From assembly GCA_023228925.1 (NCBI GenBank), contig JALOAF010000006.1, positions 1-42,470 of the forward strand: 42,470 nucleotides of DNA. Direction: 5' to 3'. Shown piece by piece: positions 1 to 8,365 of this stretch (positions are counted from its first letter, which is position 1; each line of letters begins with the position of its first letter). The notes beneath the pieces are model-generated. The model saw only the letters and a list, made by a program, of their open reading frames with translations, ran no database searches and had not been told where the DNA came from. Both the position numbers and the translations under genes were made by a program. The stretch is from Candidatus Absconditabacterales bacterium (GTDB taxonomy: Bacteria; Patescibacteriota; Gracilibacteria; Absconditabacterales; Absconditicoccaceae).

Positions 1-44
1 TTAACCTTCTTTTCTCAACATTTTTTACAAATTTTATATTGCAT
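1..44 (-). CDS. Zinc-ribbon protein, N-terminus only (runs off window)
   Basis: The minus strand from 44 opens a frame that begins MQYKICKKCGEKKV and leaves the window at base 1. The CxxC pair in the first ten residues, with one glycine from TGA, resembles the N-terminal zinc knuckle of many HNH endonucleases and small zinc-ribbon proteins. Only 14 codons are visible, so the family cannot be named. It lies downstream of the truncated hsdR gene on the same strand, separated from it by a hairpin terminator. Confidence 0.4.
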
Positions 45-47
45 TTA

Positions 48-86
48 TAAAAAAACAGTAGATAAAACAATTACCTTCTACTGTTT
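48..86 (-). terminator. Rho-independent terminator after truncated hsdR
   Basis: A perfect 10-bp inverted repeat (53-62 AAACAGTAGA, 77-86 TCTACTGTTT) is followed on the minus strand by a run of T (A run at 48-55). It begins two bases after the hsdR stop codon. Confidence 0.75.
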
Positions 87-87
87 C

Positions 88-1104
88 CTATTGTTTTAGC
101 CACACATTTTTTTTAATTATGCCAGTATGTCGAATAATTCCTCTTTTGTCTCCATTGCTAATATAATTTTTCATGGCCTTAAGAGCAAAAAATTGTGGAT
201 ATCTGACAACATGTTTTTGAAGAACAGTATTTCAAGCATCGTCCACTTCCTCTACATAGGTCAATCAATAATACAAAATACTAAGGAATCTATCAGGAGA
301 AAGTAGTGATGAAAGTATTCTATTGGTAGGAGTATTATGATCTTTATTAATTTTAAATTCTGGCGAATGCTTTAGAGTAATGTAGTTTGTATCTTTGAGA
401 ATCATATCTTCATCTGTTTCTTCAATTTTTTTCATCATATCGATAAAATCAGATTGATGCTCTTCACGAAAATTATTAAATTTGACTTTAGAATCTTTGG
501 AGATAGTTGCATAAAATGCACCTTGAAGTTGATCTTCTCAGCTATCATCATATTCCATATTATTAGAAAAAATCAAAAGCTGAGTAATATTGATAAATCT
601 TCTAAAAGCAGTGTTTTGAAATCTCATGGCTATTCTGTCTCTTTCAGCTTTAATTCATTCTGGATTATTTGGTTTTTTAACTTCTATAAAACTTAGTGGA
701 AGTCCATTTACAAACACAGTAATATCTGGGCGAAACTCATTTTCTCAATTTTTACAAGTGAGTTCTGTACAGACATGAAAACTGTTGTTTTTGAAGTTCT
801 TCCGATCAATCAGTTGATATGATGATTCTCATTTTCCTATCAAGCGGTTGAAAAATTCTCTTCACAAATCATCTTGATTGAGTTCTAAAGATATTTCTTG
901 AAGTATTTTATCAATTATTTCTTCATTTCCTTTATTGGAAATAAGATTGTTAATTTTCAAAAATTGTTGACGAAATACATTGTTGATGATGTTGCTTGTT
1001 CTATCAATCTCAAAACTTTTATCTTTTAGCGAAAAATACTTGTAACCAAATCTTGTAAGATGCAATATTGCAGGGATTTTTACTCTTGTGTCTTCATTGT
1101 GCAT
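88..1104 (-). pseudogene. hsdR: Type I restriction enzyme R subunit, N-terminal nuclease fragment
   Basis: A 338-aa frame carries the HsdR N-terminal nuclease domain. The PD-(D/E)xK residues are visible as D127 and E141-V-K143, in the typical context RPDI...NGLPLSFIEVKK. HsdR proteins are normally about 1000 aa and continue into a superfamily 2 helicase whose Walker A follows a G-I-I-x-H-T-Q motif. Here the reading gives GIIRHTG, then unrelated residues and a stop, so the gene ends exactly where the ATPase should begin. The fragment could still fold as a nuclease but could not translocate DNA. No hsdM or hsdS is in the window. The break could be a deletion or an insertion-excision scar. Alternatively it is a small stand-alone HSDR_N protein, but the retained helicase-entry motif argues for truncation. 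Confidence 0.8.
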
Positions 1105-1261
1105 GTAAACAAATTAGTAAACTATAAAATTTTATTTAAGCATATACTTTCTCCAAACAAAATCCAGACATTTTCTTTCCAAACAAAGCAAAATCTTGGC
1201 TTGAAATCTTTTTCCAAATCTTTAGATATATGAAATATATTTCATTACTTCAAAAAAACAA

Positions 1262-1693
1262 ATGAAAAAACTTTTACAAAAACTAAAAACTACTCCTTGT
1301 GCGATAGTCTTTCTTATATCATTAATCATCGGATTTTTGCTAACATACAAAATATTGTTTGTGGGCTATTATACAATATTGGGAATCGTTTTTATATTAG
1401 TGTTCGCCACCACCATAGCTTGCATGACAAGAAGCACAAAAGAAAAGGTAATTCAAGCCAGAGAATACAAAAAATCTTTTTTGGGAATTCTGGGGGTAGT
1501 TTTGTGAGTTGGAGCACTACAAGTATGTGGAGTAAATGCCGTAATGTGTGGTTCGACCATAGGACTGAGCGTACTTGGAGCGATATTGCCCATGTCTGCT
1601 GTCAACTTTATGAGCACATACTCTATACATTTGATTGTGCTATCTATATTGACACAAATAGTCGGACTATTTTATATGAAATGCTTTAAATAA
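1262..1693 (+). CDS. Small polytopic membrane protein, unknown function
   Basis: The 143-aa product starts MKKLLQKLKTT and has about four hydrophobic helices (roughly residues 13-35, 36-55, 74-105 and 112-138) with a basic loop (TRSTKEKVIQAREYKK) between the second and third. Two cysteines sit close together in the third helix (QVCGVNAVMCGS), which could bind metal or form a disulfide. I do not recognise the family. It is a single gene between the hsdR remnant and the DUF134 regulator. One internal glycine is TGA. Confidence 0.75.
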
Positions 1694-1805
1694 CCAGTTT
1701 TGATCAACAAAAAATAAGTCTTAAAAAACTAAAATAAATCCATATATTAGATAGAATAGCGTTTATAAAGCTAGTTCAAACTTTTAAATCATCACATTTA
1801 AATCA

Positions 1806-2084
1806 ATGCCTAGACCAAAAAAAGAAAGAATTGTTTGTTTGGATCCAAATATTAAATGCTTTTGACCACAATGATCAAAACAAAAACATGAAGTTGTTGA
1901 AATTTTTTGTGATGAATTAGAGGCCATCAAGCTGATTAATATAGAATGACTCAGTATGTTGGAATGATGAAAAAAAATGGGAGTTTCTGCATCAACATTC
2001 AATAGAATTTTGAAATCTGCATATAAAAAAATTACAGACGCAATTATCAACGAAAAAAATTTAGCGATAAAAAAATGTAAATAA
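1806..2084 (+). CDS. DUF134 family predicted DNA-binding protein
   Basis: The 92-aa product begins MPRPKKERIVC and keeps the family pattern: the MPRPKK start, a central DELEAIKL helix, then GLSMLEGGKKMGVSASTFNRIL, which is a sigma-like helix-turn-helix. DUF134 proteins are small putative regulators, often encoded near metal or Fe-S genes; no such partner is visible here. Length matches the family (about 90-110 aa). Glycines at several loop positions are TGA. The adjacent upstream membrane protein carries a cysteine pair, so a metal link is conceivable but only inferred. Confidence 0.85.
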
Positions 2085-2141
2085 AGCAAAAAAAATTCTT
2101 GTTTTCTGTTTTTTGAATATATTTTTATTTTCAATAAAAAA

Positions 2142-2168
2142 ACTACTAGCAAAGCTAGTAGTCTTTTA
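2142..2168. terminator. Bidirectional terminator between DUF134 gene and thrS
   Basis: A perfect 9-bp stem, ACTACTAGC (2142-2150) and GCTAGTAGT (2154-2162), with an AAA loop has T-rich sequence on its right and an A run on its left. It can end transcription of the DUF134 gene and of the convergent thrS. Confidence 0.8.
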
Positions 2169-2176
2169 TTTTATAA

Positions 2177-4072
2177 TTAAATTATTTTTATAAACTCTTC
2201 CAAACTTCAAGTTCCTTGCTCCTTAGTTTTGTAAGATCTCCAAGAAACAGAATTTTCAGACTCCTCTTTTTCTCACACTATAAACAAATATGGAATCTTT
2301 TCTATCTCTCAATTTCTAATTTTCTTGGAAAAAGAATCATTTGAATAATCTATACTAGCTCTATATCATAAAGAATTAAGCTCTTCTTTTACCTTTTGAG
2401 CATAATTTTCAAACTTATCTGCTACAGCTATAATTCTAATCTGCTCTGGGGCTAACCACATAGGAAAAGCTCCAGCATAATTTTCAATCAAAACCCCCAT
2501 AAATCTTTCCAAAGACCCAAGTAATGCTCTATGTATCATAAACGGTCTTTCTTGTTCTCATTGCGGATTTGTAAAAGTCATATCAAATCTCTCTGGTAAA
2601 TTGAAGTCAAATTGAACAGTGGAAAGTTGTCGATACCTACCAATTACATCTTTAACTTTAAAGTCTATTTTTGGCCCATAAAAAGCTGCTTCTCAAAGCT
2701 CCTCTTCGTGTTCTATTTGTTTTTCTTTCAAAATTTCTCTAATCGTATCTTCAGCTTGTTTTCGCATCGCCTTATCTCACACATATTTATCTGAATTAGG
2801 GTCTGAAAACGAAGCAAAAACCTTAATGTCTTGAAAATCAAAGTGATGTAACACTTTGAACGCAAAATCAACCACCTTACCAAACTCTTCCTTCAATCAA
2901 TCTTTGGAAACTATAATATGAGCATCATCCTGAGTGAATCCTCTCACACGAGTCAATCAACCCAATTCTCATTGTTTTTCATATCTATAAACTGTTCCAA
3001 ACTCATAATATCTAAGCGGAAGTTCTCTATAAGAATGAATATCATCTTTATAAACTTTCACATGAGCAGGACAGTTCATTGGTTTGAGAAGATATATTTC
3101 CGATTCTTTAGGTTTTCTATTGTCTTGTCGTTCTCCCAAAGAGTGTCATAGTTCGATAGGAGGGAACATTCACTCATTATAAAATCATCGATGTCCTGAC
3201 TGTTCTCGGAGTTTTTTCTTTCCAATATGTGGAGTAATTACAGGCACATATCCTGCTTTCAATTGCTCATCTTCAAACCACCTCTTAATTTGATTTACAA
3301 TAAAAGCTCATTTTGGTTTTCGAAGCACTAGTCACGAACCAACATCTTGATCAATATTATAAAGTCATAATTTTTTTCACAACACTCTATGATCTCTTTT
3401 TTTGGCTTCTTCCATCATATCAGAATATTCTCTCAATTTATCTTTTGAATCAAAAGCTCGTGCATATATTCTAGTCATCATTACATTATTTTCGTCTCAT
3501 CTCCAATAAGCTCCAGCTAGCTTTTCTAATTTGAAAGATTTTGGATCAATTTCTTTTGTGGATTCGACATGAGGTCATTCACACATATCCAAAAAAGTTA
3601 CAAAACTATTTTCAAATTTATCTGGATATTTTTTTTGTAAATAATCAGTAATTTCTTCATAATATTTTATATAATTTTCATTTACTCATCTCAAAAGATT
3701 ATCTTTTGCTGCAGAAACTATTGTATTTACATAAAATGTGATATTTTCTCACAATTGAACAAACTCTGCTCTCATCTCTTCTTTGTACTTTTGTTTCATA
3801 ACTTGTGTGACCAACTCTTTTGATTCTTGGTCTGTCATCTCCAAAAGAACAAAATTTTGTCCTTCTTTCACAATTTTTTCCATCTGATTTTGAATCTTTG
3901 TCAGATCTTCCTCTTTTATTTGATTTTTAGCATCAAACAAAAAATCATAGTATAGACCATTATCAATAGCTGGTCATATACCAACTTCCACATCTCGTTG
4001 TTGCTCTCTCTGCACAGCTTGCGCCAAAATATGTGCAAGTGAATGTCTTTTTTTTAGCAAACTATCTCCCAT
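2177..4072 (-). CDS. thrS: Threonyl-tRNA synthetase, lacking TGS domain
   Basis: A 631-aa class II synthetase that charges tRNA-Thr. The N2 editing domain starts almost at residue 1, with the HxxxH pair H10/H14 ([10 protein letters not shown]) and the CEGPHV motif. The catalytic core follows, with the zinc ligands in [15 protein letters not shown] and MIHRALLG, class II motif 2 around YRYEKQGELGGLTRVRGF, motif 3 near [16 protein letters not shown], and the C-terminal anticodon domain ([10 protein letters not shown]...). The usual N-terminal ubiquitin-like TGS domain of about 60 residues is missing; no frame upstream supplies it because the leader region lies there. Expression is probably controlled by attenuation through the leader peptide and alternate hairpins at 4087-4202. 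Confidence 0.96.
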
Positions 4073-4086
4073 TTTTATTAGTTTAA

Positions 4087-4154
4087 TGAATAAATAAAAA
4101 GCTCCTATCAGCCTTAGGAGTTTTTTGACAATTGAAACAAACAAAAAACTCCTA
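4087..4154 (-). promoter_or_regulatory. thrS transcription attenuator (antiterminator/terminator switch)
   Basis: Two mutually exclusive hairpins lie between the leader peptide and thrS. The antiterminator is a perfect 13-bp pairing of 4142-4154 with 4115-4127 (TAGGAGTTTTTTG with CAAAAAACTCCTA on the transcript). The terminator pairs 4115-4120 with 4102-4107 (CTCCTA/TAGGAG, 7-nt loop) and is followed by TTTTTATTT. Segment 4115-4120 is used by both. The leader stop codon (4152-4154) sits at the first bases of the antiterminator arm, so a ribosome finishing the leader would cover that arm and favour termination, while a ribosome stalled at the threonine codons would leave it free. This is the classical layout of ribosome-mediated attenuation. 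Confidence 0.85.
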
Positions 4155-4202
4155 CCATGATATGGTGTTTGTGGTGTTTGTAGTTATTGCTTCAAGATGC
4201 AT
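4152..4202 (-). CDS. thrS leader peptide (16 aa, five threonines)
   Basis: The frame encodes MHLEAITTNTTNTISW and a TAG stop. Five of 16 codons are threonine (ACT, ACA, ACC, ACA, ACC) clustered within seven codons just before the stop. It begins 130 bases upstream of thrS on the same strand and ends at the antiterminator arm. Its likely role is as a sensor of charged tRNA-Thr rather than a functional peptide, by analogy with the E. coli thr operon leader. A candidate promoter lies just upstream. Too short for routine gene calling. Confidence 0.82.
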   Translation of the reverse strand: MHLEAITTNTTNTISW

Positions 4203-4235
4203 ATTTTTGATAGTAATTAGTTAAATACTAAACAA

Positions 4236-4263
4236 TTTTTAATCTATTCTTTTAAAAAATCAA
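4236..4263 (-). promoter_or_regulatory. Candidate promoter for the thrS leader
   Basis: On the minus strand TTGATT (4263-4258), a 16-base spacer and TAAAAA (4241-4236) precede the leader ATG by about 33 bases. The 16-base spacing matches other promoters in this window. The hexamers are imperfect, so this is tentative. Confidence 0.4.
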
Positions 4264-4317
4264 GAGAAACTGATTGCTGGTTAATTGTCATCCAAAAATC
4301 ACCTTTTCCAAAACTTG

Positions 4318-4345
4318 TTGACTTTCAAACTCATTTTACTATTTT
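4318..4345 (+). promoter_or_regulatory. Candidate promoter for the 85-aa membrane protein
   Basis: TTGACT (4318-4323), 16 bases, TATTTT (4340-4345), about 40 bases before the ATG at 4387. Confidence 0.4.
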
Positions 4346-4386
4346 TATGAAAGCATAAACAAAATAATAATCAAAAATTTATATTT

Positions 4387-4644
4387 ATGGAAACAAAATT
4401 TTACATTTTTATCATTACAACAACACTTTGTGTGTTTTTGTTTTTATTAAGTTTAAAATTTAGTAAAAATAGAAACATCGATATTTTGTTGTTTCTTCTG
4501 GCTTCTGCTTTTTTAGTTTTTTCCACATACTATCCCTTGTTTTTATCAGGATGGTGGTATAAACTTTTATTTTTTTTAGGACCTATTCTCTTCTGGTTCT
4601 ATTGTATAAAAGAGGAAAAAATAAAAGAAATATTAGGCCAATAA
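4387..4644 (+). CDS. Small three-helix membrane protein
   Basis: An 85-aa product without internal TGA: METKFYIFIITTT start, then three hydrophobic helices (about residues 5-23, 32-52, 56-75) and a short basic/acidic tail (KEEKIKEILGQ). Family not recognised. It is monocistronic, with its own candidate promoter and a strong terminator five bases after the stop. Confidence 0.7.
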   Translation: METKFYIFIITTTLCVFLFLLSLKFSKNRNIDILLFLLASAFLVFSTYYPLFLSGWWYKLLFFLGPILFWFYCIKEEKIKEILGQ

Positions 4645-4648
4645 ATAG

Positions 4649-4676
4649 AAAGCTGGATTTTTATCCAGCTTTATTT
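4649..4676 (+). terminator. Terminator after the 85-aa membrane protein
   Basis: A perfect 10-bp stem, AAAGCTGGAT (4649-4658) and ATCCAGCTTT (4663-4672), with TTTT loop and T-rich tail. Confidence 0.8.
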
Positions 4677-4736
4677 GATTGTAAAAAACAAAAAAATCTT
4701 TATAAAAAATCATTTAACTATATTTAATACTATATA

Positions 4737-5447
4737 ATGTACAAACATATTGAAAATGAACTTCTAAAACTAAAAAATCCTAATAAGGCGAAAATCCTAC
4801 AAAGTTTTTTCAAAACTTGAAAATGAGAGTACGGAGAATGAGATATTTTTTTATGAATTACAGTTCCACAACAAAGAAATTTAGTAAAAAAATATTGGGA
4901 AGATATAAATTTGGAAGATATACAAAAATTATTAAAAAATCAATATCACGAATTTCGTATGACTTGATTATTGTTTTTAGTCCAAAAATATGAAAAATCT
5001 AATAGTACAGAAAAAAATAAGATCTTTAATTTTTATCTTAATAATATCAAGTATGTAAACAGTCGAGATCTAGTAGATTTGTCCTGTCCCAAAATCATAT
5101 GAGATTATTTGTTAACAAAAAATAGAAAAATTTTATATGATTTCACAAAAAGCGAAAATCTACGAACACAAAGAATTGCAATTGTTAGTACCTATACTTT
5201 TATAAAAAGTTGAGATTTCCAAGATACTATAAAAATTTCTAAACTACTTTTAAGCCACAAACATGACTTAATTCACAAAGCTGTTTGACGAATGCTTAGA
5301 GAAATCGGTAAAAAAGATGAAAATATTCTAATAAATTTTTTAGAAAACAATGCTTCAAAGATGTCAAGGACTACACTTCGTTATGCCATTGAGAAATTTA
5401 ACAAAGAACAAAGAAAACATTTTTTATCAATAAAAAAAACTATCTAA
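4737..5447 (+). CDS. DNA alkylation repair protein (AlkD-like)
   Basis: A 236-aa HEAT-repeat DNA glycosylase of the AlkC/AlkD superfamily, which removes N3- and N7-alkylated purines without base flipping. The family N-terminal signature is clear: FFKTGKGEYGEGD, then FLGITVPQQRNLVKKY. The remainder is helical, with the conserved ...VNSRDLVDLSCPKIIG and TQRIAIVST segments and a C-terminal RTTLRYAIEKF helix. Length matches the family (about 230 aa). Several signature glycines are TGA, so the gene is invisible under the standard code. It stands alone; a weak 7-bp hairpin (CTATCTA/TAGATAG) covers the stop codon. Confidence 0.9.
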
Positions 5448-5486
5448 ACAATCGTGTAGATAGCTCTCTTTTAGTAAAATATTTTT

Positions 5487-6077
5487 TTATCTATCAAATA
5501 ATCATTTTTTGATATTGTCCTTTATTGTATCAGTTTTTTTATGTTCATCATCTACCATATTGATTATTTTTGTCTTTTTTCAAGTCTCTTGTGCCGTTTT
5601 CACCACAGAAATAAGACTAAATATCAATCATAGTAACAATCGTATTTGAATAAATTTTCCAGCACCAGACACTATTACTCTAGAAGTAACTCAAGATGAA
5701 ACATGAATTGTATCTGTAATAGCAAAAAAAGATGTTGTAATTATAAATAAAAACAAAAAATTAATTAAGGAATCGTTTTCTCTTGCACCAAAATATGATA
5801 AAAACAGGTTTTTGAACTTAAAGCTCAGATTTCGTCACAACAAAACAAACATAGATATCAAGACTATAAGCATAGTTTTAAACATCTCTGGTTTTCGAAT
5901 CCATATCCCATATCCATCAGTTCATCTCAAGGAGGTAACTTTTAATATCGGAAAAAATAATAACAAAAACAACAACACAAATAAATATCATACAAAAACC
6001 TTTTCATGTTTGTTGTACCTATTAAATTTATGAAGTAATTTCATCAATTTTTTAGATGATAGGATGTCTTTTACCAT
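5487..6077 (-). CDS. Four-helix membrane protein, unknown
   Basis: A 196-aa product starting MVKDILSSKKLMK. It has four hydrophobic helices (about residues 28-48, 70-92, 112-130, 150-168) and a charged cytoplasmic tail (KKTKIINMVDDEHKKTD...). No catalytic motif is visible and I do not recognise the family. It is convergent with the AlkD gene and precedes, on the same strand, no close partner; the next upstream gene (6148-6573) ends 70 bases away, so the two may be co-transcribed. Five or more TGA glycines interrupt the standard reading. Confidence 0.7.
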
Positions 6078-6147
6078 AATATTTTGATAAAAATATAAAT
6101 TTATATTTTTACTTTAACTTTTATAGAAAGCTTGTCAATAAAAAAAA

Positions 6148-6573
6148 CTATAAGCTATAATCTTCTACATATCTTTCTGAAAAATTATCTTCATAATACA
6201 GATTACCTTCATATTGATTCTTTTTTTGACTATCTTTTATAATATCTTTTAGATGAAAAGTTTTGTTTATTAATTCTCATGCTTTATTAAATATGTTTTT
6301 TGCTGTATATTCTTCATGATTATCCAACCCAACTCGCTTAAATATTAGTGGAAACATAAACAATAAAAGAACTGACAAAAAAATCCCCACAATCATATAT
6401 CTTATACTATTCCAAGCTTTTTTAATTTTTTCTTCTTTTCATTGAGAAAAAATAAACAAAAAAATAGCACGCACAAAAGCATATATACTTCATACTGCAA
6501 TTATTATAATAACAATAGCCAAAATTATCAAGATCAAATTTTGAATAGAATTTGTGCTGGCTGACACAGGCAT
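6148..6573 (-). CDS. Two-helix membrane protein, pilin-like (Mbov_0395/TrbC-type) architecture
   Basis: A 141-aa product, MPVSASTNSIQNLI start. A long first helix (about residues 10-42) is followed by a short basic turn, SQGKEEKIKKAWNSIRYMIV, leading directly into the second helix (about residues 58-76) and a polar acidic tail. The helix-GKEEKIKKA-helix layout resembles the small VirB2/TrbC-like pilin family (Mbov_0395 type) common in candidate phyla, but the long C-terminal tail is unusual, so the link is only suggestive. It lies between rpsP and another membrane protein on the same strand. Confidence 0.6.
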
Positions 6574-6613
6574 CGAAGTAAAATTAAAAATTAAAAACTT
6601 TTATCCATCTTGA

Positions 6614-7135
6614 TTATTCTCCCTTTTCTTCTGATTCTTTTGGTTCTTCTTCTGAAATTTCTTTATTTTTTTCTTCAACAAGATCTTCCTTGTTTTCTAC
6701 AATAGCATCTGCTGGTGTTTCTACAACATCAGTAGCTTCTGGTTTGGTTTCTTCTGTCTTAGCAGCTTCTTCTGCTGCAGCTTTAGCAGCCTCTTGTTTT
6801 TCTCTTAATTCTTGTGCTTTAGCCTCAGCTTCTGCCTTTTTTTGAGCCTCTATTTCTTTTCCTTTTGTGCTTTCTCTTTCTACAAAATATTTTTTGAAAA
6901 AATCATCTTTTGTGTCTGCAAAAAGTAGTTTAGCAACCCTTTCTGTAGGTTGAGCTCATTTAGAAATCCATTCTTTTATAGCAGATACATCTGCTTCCAT
7001 AGTATGAGCTAATGGATTAAACCATCCTAAAACTAATTTATATCCAGCCTTAGCTGGTTTTGTGTGCTCTGTAAGCACAATACGATAAAATGGTAATTTT
7101 TTTCTACCATGCCTAGCTAATCTTATCTTCAACAT
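6614..7135 (-). CDS. rpsP: 30S ribosomal protein S16 with long acidic/alanine-rich tail
   Basis: Residues 1 to about 85 are a canonical S16: MLKIRLARHGRKKLPFYRIV, then GYKLVLGWFNP and GAQPTERVAKLL. S16 binds 16S rRNA and helps 30S assembly. The remaining 85 or so residues are low complexity, rich in E, A and K (KAEAEAKAQELREKQEAAKAAAEEAA then an acidic end), so the protein is 173 aa, twice the usual 80-90. Such tails occur in candidate phyla S16 proteins. It follows rpmG on the same strand. Confidence 0.95.
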
Positions 7136-7177
7136 TTAGTTTAAATTTTATAAATTTAAAAAAATAATTTTAGAGAT

Positions 7178-7351
7178 TTATTTTAATTTTTCTCTAGAGT
7201 TGTGTAAGGTATGTGCTTTACATTGCTTACAATACTTGTTTTGTTCTAATTTTGGGGTAATTGCCTTGTTTATGCTTGTGTAATAATTTACTTTTTTACA
7301 CACAGAACATTGCATAGCTACAGTAATTCTTCCTCCTTTCTTTTTTGCCAT
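7178..7351 (-). CDS. rpmG: 50S ribosomal protein L33
   Basis: A 57-aa product, MAKKKGGRITVAMQCSVCKK. It has two CxxC pairs (CSVC and CKQC), the zinc-binding form of L33, and the family C-terminal pattern HNSREKLK. It is a structural protein of the large subunit. Located 42 bases upstream of rpsP on the same strand, probably in the same transcript. No internal TGA. Confidence 0.95.
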   Translation of the reverse strand: MAKKKGGRITVAMQCSVCKKVNYYTSINKAITPKLEQNKYCKQCKAHTLHNSREKLK

Positions 7352-7465
7352 AATTAAGCTTACTGAATAATTTAAAATATATTTTTACGAATGACGCTCT
7401 TTAATTAAAAGTTTGTGAAGTTTTCAATTTACTCTATCTAAGTTTACAAACCTCTAATTTAGATT

Positions 7466-7539
7466 TGGCTTTGGACAGACTTGAACTGTCGACCTTCCCG
7501 ATTTATCGGGACGCTCTAAGACAAGTGAACAACAAAACC
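7466..7539 (-). pseudogene. Degenerate tRNA (CAT-tRNA derived), 6-base anticodon loop
   Basis: On the minus strand 74 bases resemble the tRNA at 7876-7949. The 3' half (T arm GACAG-TTCAAGT-CTGTC and acceptor CAAAGCC) is identical, and the 5' acceptor GGTTTTG still pairs. The D loop lacks the GG pair, and the anticodon arm is replaced by the palindrome TCCCGATAAATCGGGA with no T33 and a loop one base short. It is unlikely to decode. A possible non-decoding RNA role cannot be excluded. Confidence 0.6.
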
Positions 7540-7592
7540 ATAAACTTCTCGATTTTTACAGGATTTGACCAAAATTAAAGAACAATCTTATT

Positions 7593-7847
7593 TTAATCAA
7601 CTCAAGCTGCTATAAAATTATCAACAGTTTTCTTACTTTTTTGCTTTTTCAAATACAATTCTGTTTTCAATGCTAAATTATAATTTTCAAACTCTTTTTT
7701 ATATAGTAGTAATAGTGGTCTATTGTTTCTAGTCGATTTACATAATCATCTACAATGTTCATCAAACCTTCTATCAACATCAATACTACTTCAAATATAA
7801 TATCTTCAATTTCTCATTTTAAGTATATACACATATCATTTTTGCAT
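7593..7847 (-). CDS. GIY-YIG domain protein (UPF0213-like)
   Basis: An 84-aa single-domain nuclease fold. MQKGYVYILKMRN provides the first strand (the GIY-like YVY), then GRYYIGSS is the YIG motif, with DVDRR and the H of FDEHCRG as the catalytic R and H region. The C-terminus (LALKTELYLKKQKSKKTVDNFI) matches the E-containing helix of small UPF0213-type proteins. Members are putative nucleases found singly in many genomes. It is lodged between tRNA and pseudo-tRNA copies. Two signature glycines are TGA. Confidence 0.85.
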
Positions 7848-7875
7848 GATATTAATGAGTGAAGATAAATTTATT

Positions 7876-7949
7876 TGGCTTTGGACAGACTTGAACTGTC
7901 GACCTCGTCCTTATGAGAGACGCGCTCTAACCAGCTGAGCTACAAAGCC
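7876..7949 (-). tRNA. tRNA with CAT anticodon (elongator Met or Ile2)
   Basis: A complete cloverleaf on the minus strand: acceptor GGCTTTG/CAAAGCC, D stem GCTC/GAGC with GG in the loop, anticodon stem CGTCT/GGACG with loop CTCATAA (anticodon CAT), T arm GACAG-TTCAAGT-CTGTC, discriminator A, no encoded CCA. A paired first base rules out an initiator. Whether C34 is modified to lysidine (tRNA-Ile2) cannot be judged by eye. Confidence 0.88.
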
Positions 7950-7971
7950 TTATTTTCTTGTACATAACTTT

Positions 7972-8035
7972 TACAGACTCAACTGTCGACCTTCCCGACC
8001 TGTCGGGACGCTCTAACCAGCTGAGCTACAAAGCC
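7972..8035 (-). pseudogene. Truncated tandem copy of the CAT tRNA
   Basis: The first 27 bases equal the tRNA at 7876-7949. Its anticodon arm is a palindrome, TCCCGACAGGTCGGGA, without T33, and the T arm has lost bases and the 3' acceptor strand. It sits 22 bases upstream of the intact gene on the same strand, so it probably arose by tandem duplication. Confidence 0.65.
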
Positions 8036-8136
8036 TTATTTTTTTGAACATAATTCAACCGTTGATACTTAAAAACCAACTTATTCTTTATAGTCCAAGT
8101 ATCTTAAAAAACCTAGTTTAATATTTTTTATAGCAA

Positions 8137-8226
8137 TGGCGGAGAGGGCGGGATTTGAACCCGCGAGCCGATTTCTCGGCTGACTCGTTAGCAGTGAGCT
8201 GACTTCGACCACTCATCCACCTCTCC
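8137..8226 (-). tRNA. tRNA-Ser(GCT)
   Basis: Minus strand, 90 bases including an encoded CCA. Acceptor GGAGAGG/CCTCTCC, anticodon loop CTGCTAA (GCT), long variable arm AGCCGA-GAAA-TCGGCT and T arm GCGGG-TTCAAAT-CCCGC. The long variable arm is the class II signature of tRNA-Ser. One mismatch is seen next to the anticodon loop. Confidence 0.93.
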
Positions 8227-8365
8227 TTATACAAAAAAAATAGGCCTCAAAAATTTGTGGTGATATGTATATAAATAAATTCAATTGAAATTCAAGTATA
8301 AAAAGATAGAAAAATCATAACAATTTAAAACAAAAAAACACTAAACTTTAAGATCTCCTTTAAAC

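Noticed and set aside
4087..4154. T-box riboswitch upstream of thrS
   Set aside because: No AGGGUGGNACCGCG-type T-box sequence or specifier stem is present; the Thr-rich leader peptide explains the alternate hairpins.
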